Source of the DNA: Pardosa pseudoannulata | Taxonomy: Eukaryota; Arthropoda; Arachnida; Araneae; Lycosidae | Direction: 5' to 3' | Length of the DNA: 64,000 nucleotides | NCBI GenBank assembly: GCA_032207245.1 | Contig: CM063507.1 | Location: 90,302,305 to 90,366,304, forward strand | In this document: positions 34,918 through 50,700 of the stretch, piece after piece | How positions within the stretch are numbered: the stretch's first letter is position 1 | How the letters are laid out: each line of letters opens with the position of its first letter | The notes under the pieces: generated by a model | Seen by the model: only the letters and a program-made list of their open reading frames with translations | What the model was told of the DNA's origin: nothing | Database searches by the model: none | Position numbers and translations under genes: made by a program

Positions 34918-35703
34918 CTAAGGGACGGAGGTAGGAGAATCCGTCTCAGATCCAGATGATGATTCAGCTGACATATCCTCGGGGGAAACATACATTTTGA
35001 TGGGCTCATCATCGAAAACTACTTCACTTTTACTTTTATCATTTTTTAAAAAATCAGTATGTTTCATTTTCGTCTTTATTTTTATTGCGGGAGGTGGAAG
35101 CTTCTGGCGCAGTGGATGGTTTGGTGGTATAGGTTTTAATCGCCTTTTGACATTTTGTTTATTGCTTTTAGTAATTTTACTTGCGGAATTTGAGTCTTTT
35201 TTTATAGTAGGAGAGTTTGTATTTTTTTGCGGAGATACTGTTTTGTGATGCTCGGGCTAGTGGTAAGTGTTGTAGCTTTGTTTTCTTTTTCGATTCAATT
35301 GAGAATAGCGGATTGAGAAAATTCGGTTTGTACGGCGATGGATTTAACGGTCTTTGGATTTAAAGCTACTGAATATGAAATACCAGGTTTAGGTGTACGA
35401 GATAGAATCAATTTACGGGCCTCGGGATAAGATATATTATTTTTTATTTTCAAACTTTGGATTTCTTTCTATTCTGCCAAGAAGGGCAAGAGCGAGAAAG
35501 ATGGATGTGCTCCTTTGCAGTTTACGCACAACGGGGGCTTTTGACAATTCTCACAATCGTGACCGACTTCTGCACAACCGCAGGCAACAGACGACATGAT
35601 AGCTTTGAATGGCCAAACCGCTGCACTGGAAACAGCGTAATATTTGGAATATAAGGGCGTACTGGACGGAGGTAAACTGCAGATATATAAGATTGGTATT
35701 ATC
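34918..35703 (-). pseudogene. LINE E ORF1 C-terminal relic
   Basis: Frameshifted remains of the zinc-knuckle protein. Recognisable pieces are SSTPLYSKY next to a degraded first knuckle, CGCAEVGHDCENC and CVNCKGAHPSFS (35469-35640). Further downstream are VKSIAVQTEF-like sequence near 35340 and the acidic tail MSAESSSGSETDSPTSVP ending in TAG (34918-34920). The stop lies 34 bases before the ORF2 ATG, so this subfamily lacks the one-base stop/start overlap of element A. The N-terminal half is missing because the element is cut by the satellite boundary. Confidence 0.75.
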
Positions 35704-38700
35704 GTGGACATATTTTTCGAAAGAACTTCAACGAAAAAGGATGCAGAAAAAAATGAATAAGATTAAAATTAGCAGTCATGGAATTTTTTTTTTTTTTGAC
35801 TGCAAGCATGACTATAATCGAAAGTCCATTATACTTTCAATCTATTTTTTTTAATATTTATGTACTGAAATTAGAATAAAGAAATGGAATCAAGTTTTCA
35901 CTTGCAGGACTAAGACAACTATTATCTGAAGAGAGCAACCACCTTGAATTTAATGTTCAGATATATAGACTTAGTATGAATAAATTGCCAATTATATTCC
36001 ACAGAATATTGGACATATTTTTCGAAGAAAGAACTTTAACGATAAAAGGATACAGAAACAAATGAACAAGATTAAAATTAGCAGTCATGGAATTTTATTT
36101 TATTTTTTTTTTTTTGACTGCAAGCAGGACTATAATCGAAAGTCCATTATACTTTCAATCTATTTCTTTTTAATATTTATGTACTGAAATTAGAATAAAG
36201 AAATGGAATCAAGTTTTCACTTGCAGGACTAAGACAACTATTATCTGAAGAGAGCAACCACCTTGAATTTAATGTTCAGATATATAGACTTAGTATGAAT
36301 AAATTGCCAATTATATTCCACAGAATAGTGGACATATTTTTCGAAGAAAGAACTTCAACGATAAAAGGATGCAGAAAAAAATGAACAAGATTAAAATTAG
36401 CAGTCATGGAATTTTTTTTTTTTTTTTTTGACTGCAAGCATGACTGCAATCGAAATCCATTATACTTTCAATCTATTTCTTTTTATTATTTATGTACTGC
36501 AATTAGAATAAAGAAATGGAATCAAGTTTTCACTTGCAGGACTAAGACAACTATTATCTGAAGAGAGCAACCACCTTGAATTTAATGTTCAGATATATAG
36601 ACTTAGTATGAATAAATTGCCAATTATATTCCACAGAATAGTGGACATATTTTTCGAAGAAAGAACTTCAACGATAAAAGGATGCAGAAAAAAATGAATA
36701 AGATTAAAATTAGCAGTCATGGAATTTTTTTTTTTTTTTTTTTTTTGACTGCAAGCATGACTACAATCGAAATCCATTATACTTTCAATCTATTTCTTTT
36801 TATTATTTATGTACTGCAATTAGAATAAAGAAATGGAATCAAGTTTTCACTTGCAGGACTAAGACAACTATTATCTGAAGAGAGCAACCACCTTGAATTT
36901 AATGTTCAGATATATAGACTTAGTATGAATAAATTGCCAATTATATTCCACAGAATAGTGGACATATTTTTCGAAGAAAGAACTTCAACGATAAAAGGAT
37001 GCAGAAAAAAATGAATAAGATTAAAATTAGCAGTCATGGAATTTTTTTTTTTTTTTTTTTGACTGCAAGCATGACTACAATCGAAATCCATTATACTTTC
37101 AATCTATTTCTTTTTATTATTTATGTACTGCAATTAGAATAAAGAAATGGAATCAAGTTTTCACTTGCAGGACTAAGACAACTATTATCTGAAGAGAGCA
37201 ACCACCTTGAATTTAATGTTCAGATATATAGACTTAGTATGAATAAATTGCCAATTATATTCCACAGAATAGTGGACATATTTTTCGAAGAAAGAACTTC
37301 AACGATAAAAGGATGCAGAAAAAAATGAATAAGATTAAAATTAGCAGTCATGGAATTTTTTTTTTTTTTTTGACTGCAAGCATGACTACAATCGAAATCC
37401 ATTATACTTTCAATCTATTTTTTTTTTATTATTTATGTACTGCAATTAGAATAAAGAAATGGAATCAAGTTTTCACTTGCAGGACTAAGACAACTATTAT
37501 CTGAAGAGAGCAACCACCTTGAATTTAATGTTCAGATATATAGAGTTAGTATGAATAAATTGCCAATTATATTCCACAGAATAGTGGACATATTTTTCGA
37601 AGAAAGAACTTCAACGATAAAAGGATGCAGAAAAAAATGAATAAGATTAAAATTAGCAGTCATGGAATTTTTTTTTTTGACTGCAAGCATGACTACAATC
37701 GAAATCCATTATACTTTCAATCTATTTCTTTTTATTATTTATGTACTGCAATTAGAATAAAGAAATGGAATCAAGTTTTCACTTGCAGGACTAAGACAAC
37801 TATTATCTGAAGAGAGCAACCACCTTGAATTTAATGTTCAGATATATAGAGTTAGTATGAATAAATTGCCAATTATATTCCACAGAATAGTGGACATATT
37901 TTTCGAAGAAAGAACTTCAACGATAAAAGGATGCAGAAAAAAATGAATAAGATTAAAATTAGCAGTCATGGAATTTTTTTTTTTTTTTTTTGACTGCAAG
38001 CATGACTACAATCGAAATCCATTATACTTTCAATCTATTTCTTTTTATTATTTATGTACTGCAATTAGAATAAAGAAATGGAATCAAGTTTTCTCTTGCA
38101 GGACTAAGACAACTATTATCTGAAGAGAGCAACCACCTTGAATTTAATGTTCAGATATATAGAGTTTAGTATGAATAAATTGCCAATTATATTCCACAGA
38201 ATAGTGGACATATTTTTCGAAGAAAGAACTTCAACGATAAAAGGATGCAGAAAAAAATGAATAAGATTAAAATTAGCAGTCATGGAATTTTTTTTTTTTT
38301 GACTGCAAGCATGACTACAATCGAAATCCATTATACTTTCAATCTATTTCTTTTTATTATTTATGTACTGCAATTAGAATAAAGAAATGGAATCAAGTTT
38401 TCACTTGCAGGACTAAGACAACTATTATCTGAAGAGAGCAACCACCTTGAATTTAATGTTCAGATATATAGAGTTAGTATGAATAAATTGCCAATTATAT
38501 TCCACAGAATAGTGGACATATTTTTCGAAGAAAGAACTTCAACGATAAAAGGATGCAAAAAAATGAATAAGATTAAAATTAGCAGTCATGGAATTTTTTT
38601 TTTTTTTTGACTGCAAGCATGACTACAATCGAAATCCATTATACTTTCAATCTATTTCTTTTTATTATTTATGTACTGCAATTAGAATAAAGAAATGGAA

Positions 38701-41700
38701 TCAAGTTTTCACTTGCAGGACTAAGACAACTATTATCTGAAGAGAGCAACCACCTTGAATTTAATGTTCAGATATATAGACTTAGTATGAATAAATTGCC
38801 AATTATATTCCACAGAATAGTGGACATATTTTTCGAAGAAAGAACTTCAACGATAAAAGGATGCAGAAAAAAATGAATAAGATTAAAATTAGCAGTCATG
38901 GAATTTTTTTTTTTTTTTTTGACTGCAAGCATGACTACAATCGAAATCCATTATACTTTCAATCTATTTCTTTTTATTATTTATGTACTGCAATTAGAAT
39001 AAAGAAATGGAATCAAGTTTTCACTTGCAGGACTAAGACAACTATTATCTGAAGAGAGCAACCACCTTGAATTTAATGTTCAGATATATAGACTTAGTAT
39101 GAATAAATTGCCAATTATATTCCACAGAATAGTGGACATATTTTTCGAAGAAAGAACTTCAACGATAAAAGGATGCAGAAAAAAATGAATAAGATTAAAA
39201 TTAGCAGTCATGGAATTTTTTTTTTTTTTGACTGCAAGCATGACTACAATCGAAATCCATTATACTTTCAATCTATTTCTTTTTATTATTTATGTACTGC
39301 AATTAGAATAAAGAAATGGAATCAAGTTTTCTCTTCCAGGACTAAGACAACTATTATCTGAAGAGAGCAACCACCTTGAATTTAATGTTCAGATATATAG
39401 AGTTAGTATGAATAAATTGCCAATTATATTCCACAGAATAGTGGACATATTTTTCGAAGAAAGAACTTCAACGATAAAAGGATGCAGAAAAAAATGAATA
39501 AGATTAAAATTAGCAGTCATGGAATTTTTTTTTTTTTTGACTGCAAGCATGACTACAATCGAAATCCATTATACTTTCAATCTATTTCTTTTTATTATTT
39601 ATGTACTGCAATTAGAATAAAGAAATGGAATCAAGTTTTCACTTGCAGGACTAAGACAACTATTATCTGAAGAGAGCAACCACCTTGAATTTAATGTTCA
39701 GATATATAGAGTTAGTATGAATAAATTGCCAATTATATTCCACAGAATAGTGGACATATTTTTCGAAGAAAGAACTTCAACGATAAAAGGATGCAGAAAA
39801 AAATGAATAAGATTAAAATTAGCAGTCATGGAATTTTTTTTTTTTTGACTGCAAGCATGACTACAATCGAAATCCATTATACTTTCAATCTATTTCTTTT
39901 TATTATTTATGTACTGCAATTAGAATAAAGAAATGGAATCAAGTTTTCTCTTGCAGGACTAAGACAACTATTATCTGAAGAGAGCAACCACCTTGAATTT
40001 AATGTTCAGATATATAGAGTTAGTATGAATAAATTGCCAATTATATTCCACAGAATAGTGGACATATTTTTCGAAGAAAGAACTTCAACGATAAAAGGAT
40101 GCAGAAAAAAATGAATAAGATTAAAATTAGCAGTCATGGAATTTTTTTTTTTTTTTTGACTGCAAGCATGACTACAATCGAAATCCATTATACTTTCAAT
40201 CTATTTTTTTTTATTATTTATGTACTGCAATTAGAATAAAGAAATGGAATCAAGTTTTCACTTGCAGGACTAAGACAACTATTATCTGAAAGAGAGCAAC
40301 CACCTTGAATTTAATGTTCAGATATATAGAGTTAGTATGAATAAATTGCCAATTATATTCCACAGAATAGTGGACATATTTTTCGAAGAAAGAACTTCAA
40401 CGATAAAAGGATGCAGAAAAAAATGAATAAGATTAAAATTAGCAGTCATGGAATTTTTTTTTTTTTTTTTTGACTGCAAGCATGACTACAATCGAAATCC
40501 ATTATACTTTCAATCTATTTTTTTTTATTATTTATGTACTGCAATTAGAATAAAGAAATGGAATCAAGTTTTCACTTGCAGGACTAAGACAACTATTATC
40601 TGAAGAGAGCAACCACCTTGAATTTAATGTTCAGATATATAGAGTTAGTATGAATAAATTGCCAATTATATTCCACAGAATAGTGGACATATTTTTCGAA
40701 GAAAGAACTTCAACGATAAAAGGATGCAGAAAAAAATGAATAAGATTAAAATTAGCAGTCATGGAATTTTTTTTTTTTTGACTGCAAGCATGACTACAAT
40801 CGAAATCCATTATACTTTCAATCTATTTCTTTTTATTATTTATGTACTGCAATTAGAATAAAGAAATGGAATCAAGTTTTCTCTTGCAGGACTAAGACAA
40901 CTATTATCTGAAGAGAGCAACCACCTTGAATTTAATGTTAAGATATAGAGTTAGTATGAATAAATTGCCAATTATATTCCACAGAATAGTGGACATATTT
41001 TTCGAAGAAAGAACTTCAACGATAAAAGGATGCAGAAAAAAATGAATAAGATTAAAATTAGCAGTCATGGAATTTTTTTTTTTTTTGACTGCAAGCATGA
41101 CTACAATCGAAATCCATTATACTTTCAATCTATTTCTTTTTATTATTTATGTACTGCAATTAGAATAAAGAAATGGAATCAAGTTTTCACTTGCAGGACT
41201 AAGACAACTATTATCTGAAGAGAGCAACCACCTTGAATTTAATGTTCAGATATATAGAGTTAGTATGAATAAATTGCCAATTATATTCCACAGAATAGTG
41301 GACATATTTTTCGAAGAAAGAACTTCAACGATAAAAGGATGCAGAAAAAAATGAATAAGATTAAAATTAGCAGTCATGGAATTTTTTTTTTTTTTTTTTT
41401 TTGACTGCAAGCATGGCTACAATCGAAATCCATTATACTTTCAATCTATTTCTTTTTATTATTTATGTACTGCAATTAGAATAAAGAAATGGAATCAAGT
41501 TTTCTAATGCAGGACTAAGACAACTATTATCTGAAGAGAGCAACCACCTTGAATTTAATGTTCAGATTTTAGAGTTAGTATGAATAAATTGCCAATTATA
41601 TTCCACAGAATAGTGGACATATTTTTCGAAGAAAGAACTTCAACGATAAAAGGATGCAGAAAAAAATGAATAAGATTAAAATTAGCAGTCATGAAATTTT

Positions 41701-44700
41701 TTTTTTGACTGCAAGCATGACTACAATCGAAATCCATTATACTTTCAATCTATTTCTTTTTATTATTTATGTACTGCAATTAGAATAAAGAAATGGAATC
41801 AAGTTTTCACTTGCAGGACTAAGACAACTATTATCTGAAGAGAGCAACCACCTTGAATTTAATGTTCAGATATATAGACTTAGTATGAATAAATTGCCAA
41901 TTATATTCCACAGAATAGTGGACATATTTTTCGAAGAAAGAACTTCAACGATAAAAGGATGCAGAAAAAAATGAATAAGATTAAAATTAGCAGTCATGGA
42001 ATTTTTTTTTTTTTTTTTTTTTTTTTGACTGCAAGCATGACTACAATCGAAATCCATTATACTTTCAATCTATTTCTTTTTATTATTTATGTACTGCAAT
42101 TAGAATAAAGAAATGGAATCAAGTTTTCTCTTGCAGGACTAAGACAACTATTATCTGAAGAGAGCAACCACCTTGAATTTAATGTTCAGATATATAGAGT
42201 TAGTATGAATAAATTGCCAATTATATTCCACAGAATAGTGGACATATTTTTCGAAGAAAGAACTTCAACGATAAAAGGATGCAGAAAAAAATGAATAAGA
42301 TTAAAATTAGCAGTCATGGAATTTTTTTTTTTTTGACTGCAAGCATGACTACAATCGAAATCCATTATACTTTCAATCTATTTCTTTTTATTATTTATGT
42401 ACTGCAATTAGAATAAAGAAATGGAATCAAGTTTTCACTTGCAGGACTAAGACAACTATTATCTGAAGAGAGCAACCACCTTGAATTTAATGTTCAGATA
42501 TATAGACTTAGTATGAATAAATTGCCAATTATATTCCACAGAATAGTGGACATATTTTTCGAAGAAAGAACTTCAACGATAAAAGGATGCAGAAAAAAAT
42601 GAATAAGATTAAAATTAGCAGTCATGGAATTTTTTTTTTTTTTTTGACTGCAAGCATGACTACAATCGAAATCCATTATACTTTCAATCTATTTCTTTTT
42701 ATTATTTATGTACTGCAATTAGAATAAAGAAATGGAATCAAGTTTTCTTGCAGGACTAAGACAACTATTATCTGAAGAGAGCAACCACCTTGAATTTAAT
42801 GTTCAGATATATAGAGTTAGTATGAATAAATTGCCAATTATATTCCACAGAATAGTGGACATATTTTTCGAAGAAAGAACTTCAACGATAAAAGGATGCA
42901 GAAAAAAATGAATAAGATTAAAATTAGCAGTCATGGAATTTTTTTTTTTTTTTTGACTGCAAGCATGACTACAATCGAAATCCATTATACTTTCAATCTA
43001 TTTCTTTTTATTATTTATGTACTGCAATTAGAATAAAGAAATGGAATCAAGTTTTCTCTTGCAGGACTAAGACAACTATTATCTGAAGAGAGCAACCACC
43101 TTGAATTTAATGTTCAGATATATAGAGTTAGTATGAATAAATTGCCAATTATATTCCACAGAATAGTGGACATATTTTTCGAAGAAAGAACTTCAACGAT
43201 AAAAGGATGCAGAAAAAATGAATAAGATTAAAATTAGCAGTCATGGAATTTTTTTTTTTTTTTTTTTGACTGCAAGCATGACTACAATCGAAATCCATTA
43301 TACTTTCAATCTATTTCTTTTTATTATTTATGTACTGCAATTAGAATAAAGAAATGGAATCAAGTTTTCACTTGCAGGACTAAGACAACTATTATCTGAA
43401 GAGACCAACCACCTTGAATTTAATGTTCAGATATATAGAGTTAGTATGAATAAATTGCCAATTATATTCCACAGAATAGTGGACATATTTTTCGAAGAAA
43501 GAACTTCAACGATAAAAGGATGCAGAAAAAAATGAATAAGATTAAAATTAGCAGTCATGGAATTTTTTTTTTTTTGACTGCAAGCATGACTACAATCGAA
43601 ATCCATTATACTTTCAATCTATTTCTTTTTATTATTTATGTACTGCAATTAGAATAAAGAAATGGAATCAAGTTTTCTCTTGCAGGACTAAGACAACTAT
43701 TATCTGAAGAGAGCAACCACCTTGAATTTAATGTTCAGATATATAGAGTTAGTATGAATAAATTGCCAATTATATTCCACAGAATAGTGGACATATTTTT
43801 CGAAGAAAGAACTTCAACGATAAAAGGATGCAGAAAAAAATGAATAAGATTAAAATTAGCAGTCATGGAATTTTTTTTTTTTTTTTTTGACTGCAAGCAT
43901 GACTACAATCGAAATCCATTATACTTTCAATCTATTTCTTTTTATTATTTATGTACTGCAATTAGAATAAAGAAATGGAATCAAGTTTTCACTTGCAGGA
44001 CTAAGACAACTATTATCTGAAGAGAGCAACCACCTTGAATTTAATGTTCAGATATATAGAGTTAGTATGAATAAATTGCCAATTATATTCCACAGAATAG
44101 TGGACATATTTTTCGAAGAAAGAACTTCAACGATAAAAGGATGCAGAAAAAAATGAATAAGATTAAAATTAGCAGTCATGGAATTTTTTTTTTTTTTTTG
44201 ACTGCAAGCATGACTACAATCGAAATCCATTATACTTTCAATCTATTTCTTTTTATTATTTATGTACTGCAATTAGAATAAAGAAATGGAATCAAGTTTT
44301 CACTTGCAGGACTAAGACAACTATTATCTGAAGAGAGCAACCACCTTGAATTTAATGTTCAGATATATAGAGTTAGTATGAATAAATTGCCAATTATATT
44401 CCACAGAATAGTGGACATATTTTTCGAAGAAAGAACTTCAACGATAAAAGGATGCAGAAAAAAATGAATAAGATTAAAATTAGCAGTCATGGAATTTTTT
44501 TTTTTTTTTTTGACTGCAAGCATGACTACAATCGAAATCCATTATACTTTCAATCTATTTCTTTTTATTATTTATGTACTGCAATTAGAATAAAGAAATG
44601 GAATCAAGTTTTCACTTGCAGGACTAAGACAACTATTATCTGAAGAGAGCAACCACCTTGAATTTAATGTTCAGATATATAGAGTTAGTATGAATAAATT

Positions 44701-47700
44701 GCCAATTATATTCCACAGAATAGTGGACATATTTTTCGAAGAAAGAACTTCAACGATAAAAGGATGCAGAAAAAAATGAATAAGATTAAAATTAGCAGTC
44801 ATGGAATTTTTTTTTTTTTTTTTTTTACTGCAAGCATGACTACAATCGAAATCCATTATACTTTCAATCTATTTCTTTTTATTATTTATGTACTGCAATT
44901 AGAATAAAGAAATGGAATCAAGTTTTCACTTGCAGGACTAAGACAACTATTATCTGAAGAGAGCAACCACCTTGAATTTAATGTTCAGATATATAGAGTT
45001 AGTATGAATAAATTGCCAATTATATTCCACAGAATAGTGGACATATTTTTCGAAGAAAGAACTTCAACGATAAAAGGATGCAGAAAAAAATGAATAAGAT
45101 TAAAATTAGCAGTCATGGAATTTTTTTTTTTTTTTTTGACTGCAAGCATGACTACAATCGAAATCCATTATACTTTCAATCTATTTCTTTTTATTATTTA
45201 TGTACTGCAATTAGAATAAAGAAATGGAATCAAGTTTTCTCTTGCAGGACTAAGACAACTATTATCTGAAGAGAGCAACCACCTTGAATTTAATGTTCAG
45301 ATATATAGAGTTAGTATGAATAAATTGCCAATTATATTCCACAGAATAGTGGACATATTTTTCGAAGAAAGAACTTCAACGATAAAAGGATGCAGAAAAA
45401 AATGAATAAGATTAAAATTAGCAGTCATGGAATTTTTTTTTTTTTTTTTTTTTGACTGCAAGCATGACTACAATCGAAATCCATTATACTTTCAATCTAT
45501 TTCTTTTTATTATTTATGTACTGCAATTAGAATAAAGAAATGGAATCAAGTTTTCACTTGCAGGACTAAGACAACTATTATCTGAAGAGAGCAACCACCT
45601 TGAATTTAATGTTCAGATATATAGAGTTAGTATGAATAAATTGCCAATTATATTCCACAGAATAGTGGACATATTTTTCGAAGAAAGAACTTCAACGATA
45701 AAAGGATGCAGAAAAAAATGAATAAGATTAAAATTAGCAGTCATGGAATTTTTTTTTTTTTTTTTTGACTGCAAGCATGACTACAATCGAAATCCATTAT
45801 ACTTTCAATCTATTTCTTTTTATTATTTATGTACTGCAATTAGAATAAAGAAATGGAATCAAGTTTTCACTTGCAGGACTAAGACAACTATTATCTGAAG
45901 AGAGCAACCACCTTGAATTTAATGTTCAGATATATAGAGTTAGTATGAATAAATTGCCAATTATATTCCACAGAATAGTGGACATATTTTTCGAAGAAAG
46001 AACTTCAACGATAAAAGGATGCAGAAAAAAATGAATAAGATTAAAATTAGCAGTCATGGAATTTTTTTTTTTTTTTTTGACTGCAAGCATGACTACAATC
46101 GAAATCCATTATACTTTCAATCTATTTCTTTTTATTATTTATGTACTGCAATTAGAATAAAGAAATGGAATCAAGTTTTCACTTGCAGGACTAAGACAAC
46201 TATTATCTGAAGAGAGCAACCACCTTGAATTTAATGTTCAGATATATAGAGTTAGTATGAATAAATTGCCAATTATATTCCACAGAATAGTGGACATATT
46301 TTTCGAAGAAAGAACTTCAACGATAAAAGGATGCAGAAAAAAATGAATAAGATTAAAATTAGCAGTCATGGAATTTTTTTTTTTTTTTTTTTTTGACTGC
46401 AAGCATGACTACAATCGAAATCCATTATACTTTCAATCTATTTCTTTTTATTATTTATGTACTGCAATTAGAATAAAGAAATGGAATCAAGTTTTCTAAT
46501 GCAGGACTAAGACAACTATTATCTGAAGAGAGCAACCACCTTGAATTTAATGTTCAGATATATAGAGTTAGTATGAATAAATTGCCAATTATATTCCACA
46601 GAATAGTGGACATATTTTTCGAAGAAAGAACTTCAACGATAAAAGGATGCAGAAAAAAATGAATAAGATTAAAATTAGCAGTCATGGAATTTTTTTTTTT
46701 TTTTTGACTGCAAGCATGACTACAATCGAAATCCATTATACTTTCAATCTATTTCTTTTTATTATTTATGTACTGCAATTAGAATAAAGAAATGGAATCA
46801 AGTTTTCTTTGCAGGACTAAGACAACTATTATCTGAAGAGAGCAACCACCTTGAATTTAATGTTCAGATATATAGAGTTAGTATGAATAAATTGCCAATT
46901 ATATTCCACAGAATAGTGGACATATTTTTCGAAGAAAGAACTTCAACGATAAAAGGATGCAGAAAAAAATGAATAAGATTAAAATTAGCAGTCATGGAAT
47001 TTTTTTTTTTTTTTTTTGACTGCAAGCATGACTACAATCGAAATCCATTATACTTTCAATCTATTTCTTTTTATTATTTATGTACTGCAATTAGAATAAA
47101 GAAATGGAATCAAGTTTTCACTTGCAGGACTAAGACAACTATTATCTGAAGAGAGCAACCACCTTGAATTTAATGTTCAGATATATAGAGTTAGTATGAA
47201 TAAATTGCCAATTATATTCCACAGAATAGTGGACATATTTTTCGAAGAAAGAACTTCAACGATAAAAGGATGCAGAAAAAAATGAATAAGATTAAAATTA
47301 GCAGTCATGGAATTTTTTTTTTTTTTTTTTTTTGACTGCAAGCATGACTACAATCGAAATCCATTATACTTTCAATCTATTTCTTTTTATTATTTATGTA
47401 CTGCAATTAGAATAAAGAAATGGAATCAAGTTTTCACTTGCAGGACTAAGACAACTATTATCTGAAGAGAGCAACCACCTTGAATTTAATGTTCAGATAT
47501 ATAGAGTTAGTATGAATAAATTGCCAATTATATTCCACAGAATAGTGGACATATTTTTCGAAGAAAGAACTTCAACGATAAAAGGATGCAGAAAAAAATG
47601 AATAAGATTAAAATTAGCAGTCATGGAATTTTTTTTTTTTTTTTTTTGACTGCAAGCATGACTACAATCGAAATCCATTATACTTTCAATCTATTTCTTT

Positions 47701-50700
47701 TTATTATTTATGTACTGCAATTAGAATAAAGAAATGGAATCAAGTTTTCACTTGCAGGACTAAGACAACTATTATCTGAAGAGAGCAACCACCTTGAATT
47801 TAATGTTCAGATATATAGAGTTAGTATGAATAAATTGCCAATTATATTCCACAGAATAGTGGACATATTTTTCGAAGAAAGAACTTCAACGATAAAAGGA
47901 TGCAGAAAAAAATGAATAAGATTAAAATTAGCAGTCATGGAATTTTTTTTTTTTTTTTTTTGACTGCAAGCATGACTACAATCGAAATCCATTATACTTT
48001 CAATCTATTTCTTTTTATTATTTATGTACTGCAATTAGAATAAAGAAATGGAATCAAGTTTTCACTTGCAGGACTAAGACAACTATTATCTGAAGAGAGC
48101 AACCACCTTGAATTTAATGTTCAGATATATAGAGTTAGTATGAATAAATTGCCAATTATATTCCACAGAATAGTGGACATATTTTTCGAAGAAAGAACTT
48201 CAACGATAAAAGGATGCAGAAAAAAATGAATAAGATTAAAATTAGCAGTCATGGAATTTTTTTTTTTTTTTTGACTGCAAGCATGACTACAATCGAAATC
48301 CATTATACTTTCAATCTATTTCTTTTTATTATTTATGTACTGCAATTAGAATAAAGAAATGGAATCAAGTTTTCACTTGCAGGACTAAGACAACTATTAT
48401 CTGAAGAGAGCAACCACCTTGAATTTAATGTTCAGATATATAGAGTTAGTATGAATAAATTGCCAATTATATTCCACAGAATAGTGGACATATTTTTCGA
48501 AGAAAGAACTTCAACGATAAAAGGATGCAGAAAAAAATGAATAAGATTAAAATTAGCAGTCATGGAATTTTTTTTTTTTTTTTTTTTTTTGACTGCAAGC
48601 ATGACTACAATCGAAATCCATTATACTTTCAATCTATTTCTTTTTATTATTTATGTACTGCAATTAGAATAAAGAAATGGAATCAAGTTTTCACTTGCAG
48701 GACTAAGACAACTATTATCTGAAGAGAGCAACCACCTTGAATTTAATGTTCAGATATATAGAGTTAGTATGAATAAATTGCCAATTATATTCCACAGAAT
48801 AGTGGACATATTTTTCGAAGAAAGAACTTCAACGATAAAAGGATGCAGAAAAAAATGAATAAGATTAAAATTAGCAGTCATGGAATTTTTTTTTTTTTTT
48901 TTTGACTGCAAGCATGACTACAATCGAAATCCATTATACTTTCAATCTATTTCTTTTTATTATTTATGTACTGCAATTAGAATAAAGAAATGGAATCAAG
49001 TTTTCACTTGCAGGACTAAGACAACTATTATCTGAAGAGAGCAACCACCTTGAATTTAATGTTCAGATATATAGAGTTAGTATGAATAAATTGCCAATTA
49101 TATTCCACAGAATAGTGGACATATTTTTCGAAGAAAGAACTTCAACGATAAAAGGATGCAGAAAAAAAATGAATAAGATTAAAATTAGCAGTCATGGAAT
49201 TTTTTTTTTTTTTTTTTTTTTTTTGACTGCAAGCATGACTACAATCGAAATCCATTATACTTTCAATCTATTTCTTTTTATTATTTATGTACTGCAATTA
49301 GAATAAAGAAATGGAATCAAGTTTTCACTTGCAGGACTAAGACAACTATTATCTGAAGAGAGCAACCACCTTGAATTTAATGTTCAGATATATAGAGTTA
49401 GTATGAATAAATTGCCAATTATATTCCACAGAATAGTGGACATATTTTTCGAAGAAAGAACTTCAACGATAAAAGGATGCAGAAAAAAATGAATAAGATT
49501 AAAATTAGCAGTCATGGAATTTTTTTTTTTTTTTTTTGACTGCAAGCATGACTACAATCGAAATCCATTATACTTTCAATCTATTTCTTTTTATTATTTA
49601 TGTACTGCAATTAGAATAAAGAAATGGAATCAAGTTTTCACTTGCAGGACTAAGACAACTATTATCTGAAGAGAGCCAACCACCTTGAATTTAATGTTCA
49701 GATATATAGAGTTAGTATGAATAAATTGCCAATTATATTCCACAGAATAGTGGACATATTTTTCGAAGAAAGAACTTCAACGATAAAAGGATGCAGAAAA
49801 AAATGAATAAGATTAAAATTAGCAGTCATGGAATTTTTTTTTTTTTTTGACTGCAAGCATGACTACAATCGAAATCCATTATACTTTCAATCTATTTCTT
49901 TTTATTATTTATGTACTGCAATTAGAATAAAGAAATGGAATCAAGTTTTCTCTTGCAGCAGTAAGACAACTATTATCTAAAGAGAGCAACCACCTTGAAT
50001 TTAATGTTCAGATATATAGAGTTAGTATGAATAAATTGCCAATTATATTCCACAGAATAGTGGACATATTTTTCGAAGAAAGAACTTCAACGATAAAAGG
50101 ATGCAGAAAAAAATGAATAAGATTAAAATTAGCAGTCATGGAATTTTTTTTTTTTTTTTTTTTTTTTGACTGCAAGCATGACTACAATCGAAATCCATTA
50201 TACTTTCAATCTATTTCTTTTTATTATTTATGTACTGCAATTAGAATAAAGAAATGGAATCAAGTTTTCTCTTGCAGGACTAAGACAACTATTATCTGAA
50301 GAGAGCAACCACCTTGAATTTAATGTTCAGATATATAGAGTTAGTATGAATAAATTGCCAATTATATTCCACAGAATAGTGGACATATTTTTCGAAGAAA
50401 GAACTTCAACGATAAAAGGATGCAGAAAAAAATGAATAAGATTAAAATTAGCAGTCATGGATTTTTTTTTTTTTTTTTTGACTGCAAGCATGACTACAAT
50501 CGAAATCCATTATACTTTCAATCTATTTCTTTTTATTATTTATGTACTGCAATTAGAATAAAGAAATGGAATCAAGTTTTCACTTGCAGGACTAAGACAA
50601 CTATTATCTGAAGAGACCAACCACCTTGAATTTAATGTTCAGATATATAGAGTTAGTATGAATAAATTGCCAATTATATTCCACAGAATAGTGGACATAT

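Larger units (their letters stand above)
31011..35703 (-). mobile_element. Non-LTR retrotransposon E (5' truncated in ORF1)
   Basis: Minus-strand element with a decayed partial ORF1 (35703-34918), ORF2 (34883-31209), a 3' UTR and a CCAA tail (31025-31011 on the plus axis). ORF2 shows APE endonuclease, RT, RNase H and a C-terminal zinc finger, the domain set typical of the I group of LINEs. On the 5' side homology stops at about 35700, where satellite array 2 starts; on the 3' side the tail abuts the GC minisatellite. The two flanks are unlike each other, so the copy has been rearranged since insertion or is truncated by array growth. Confidence 0.9.
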
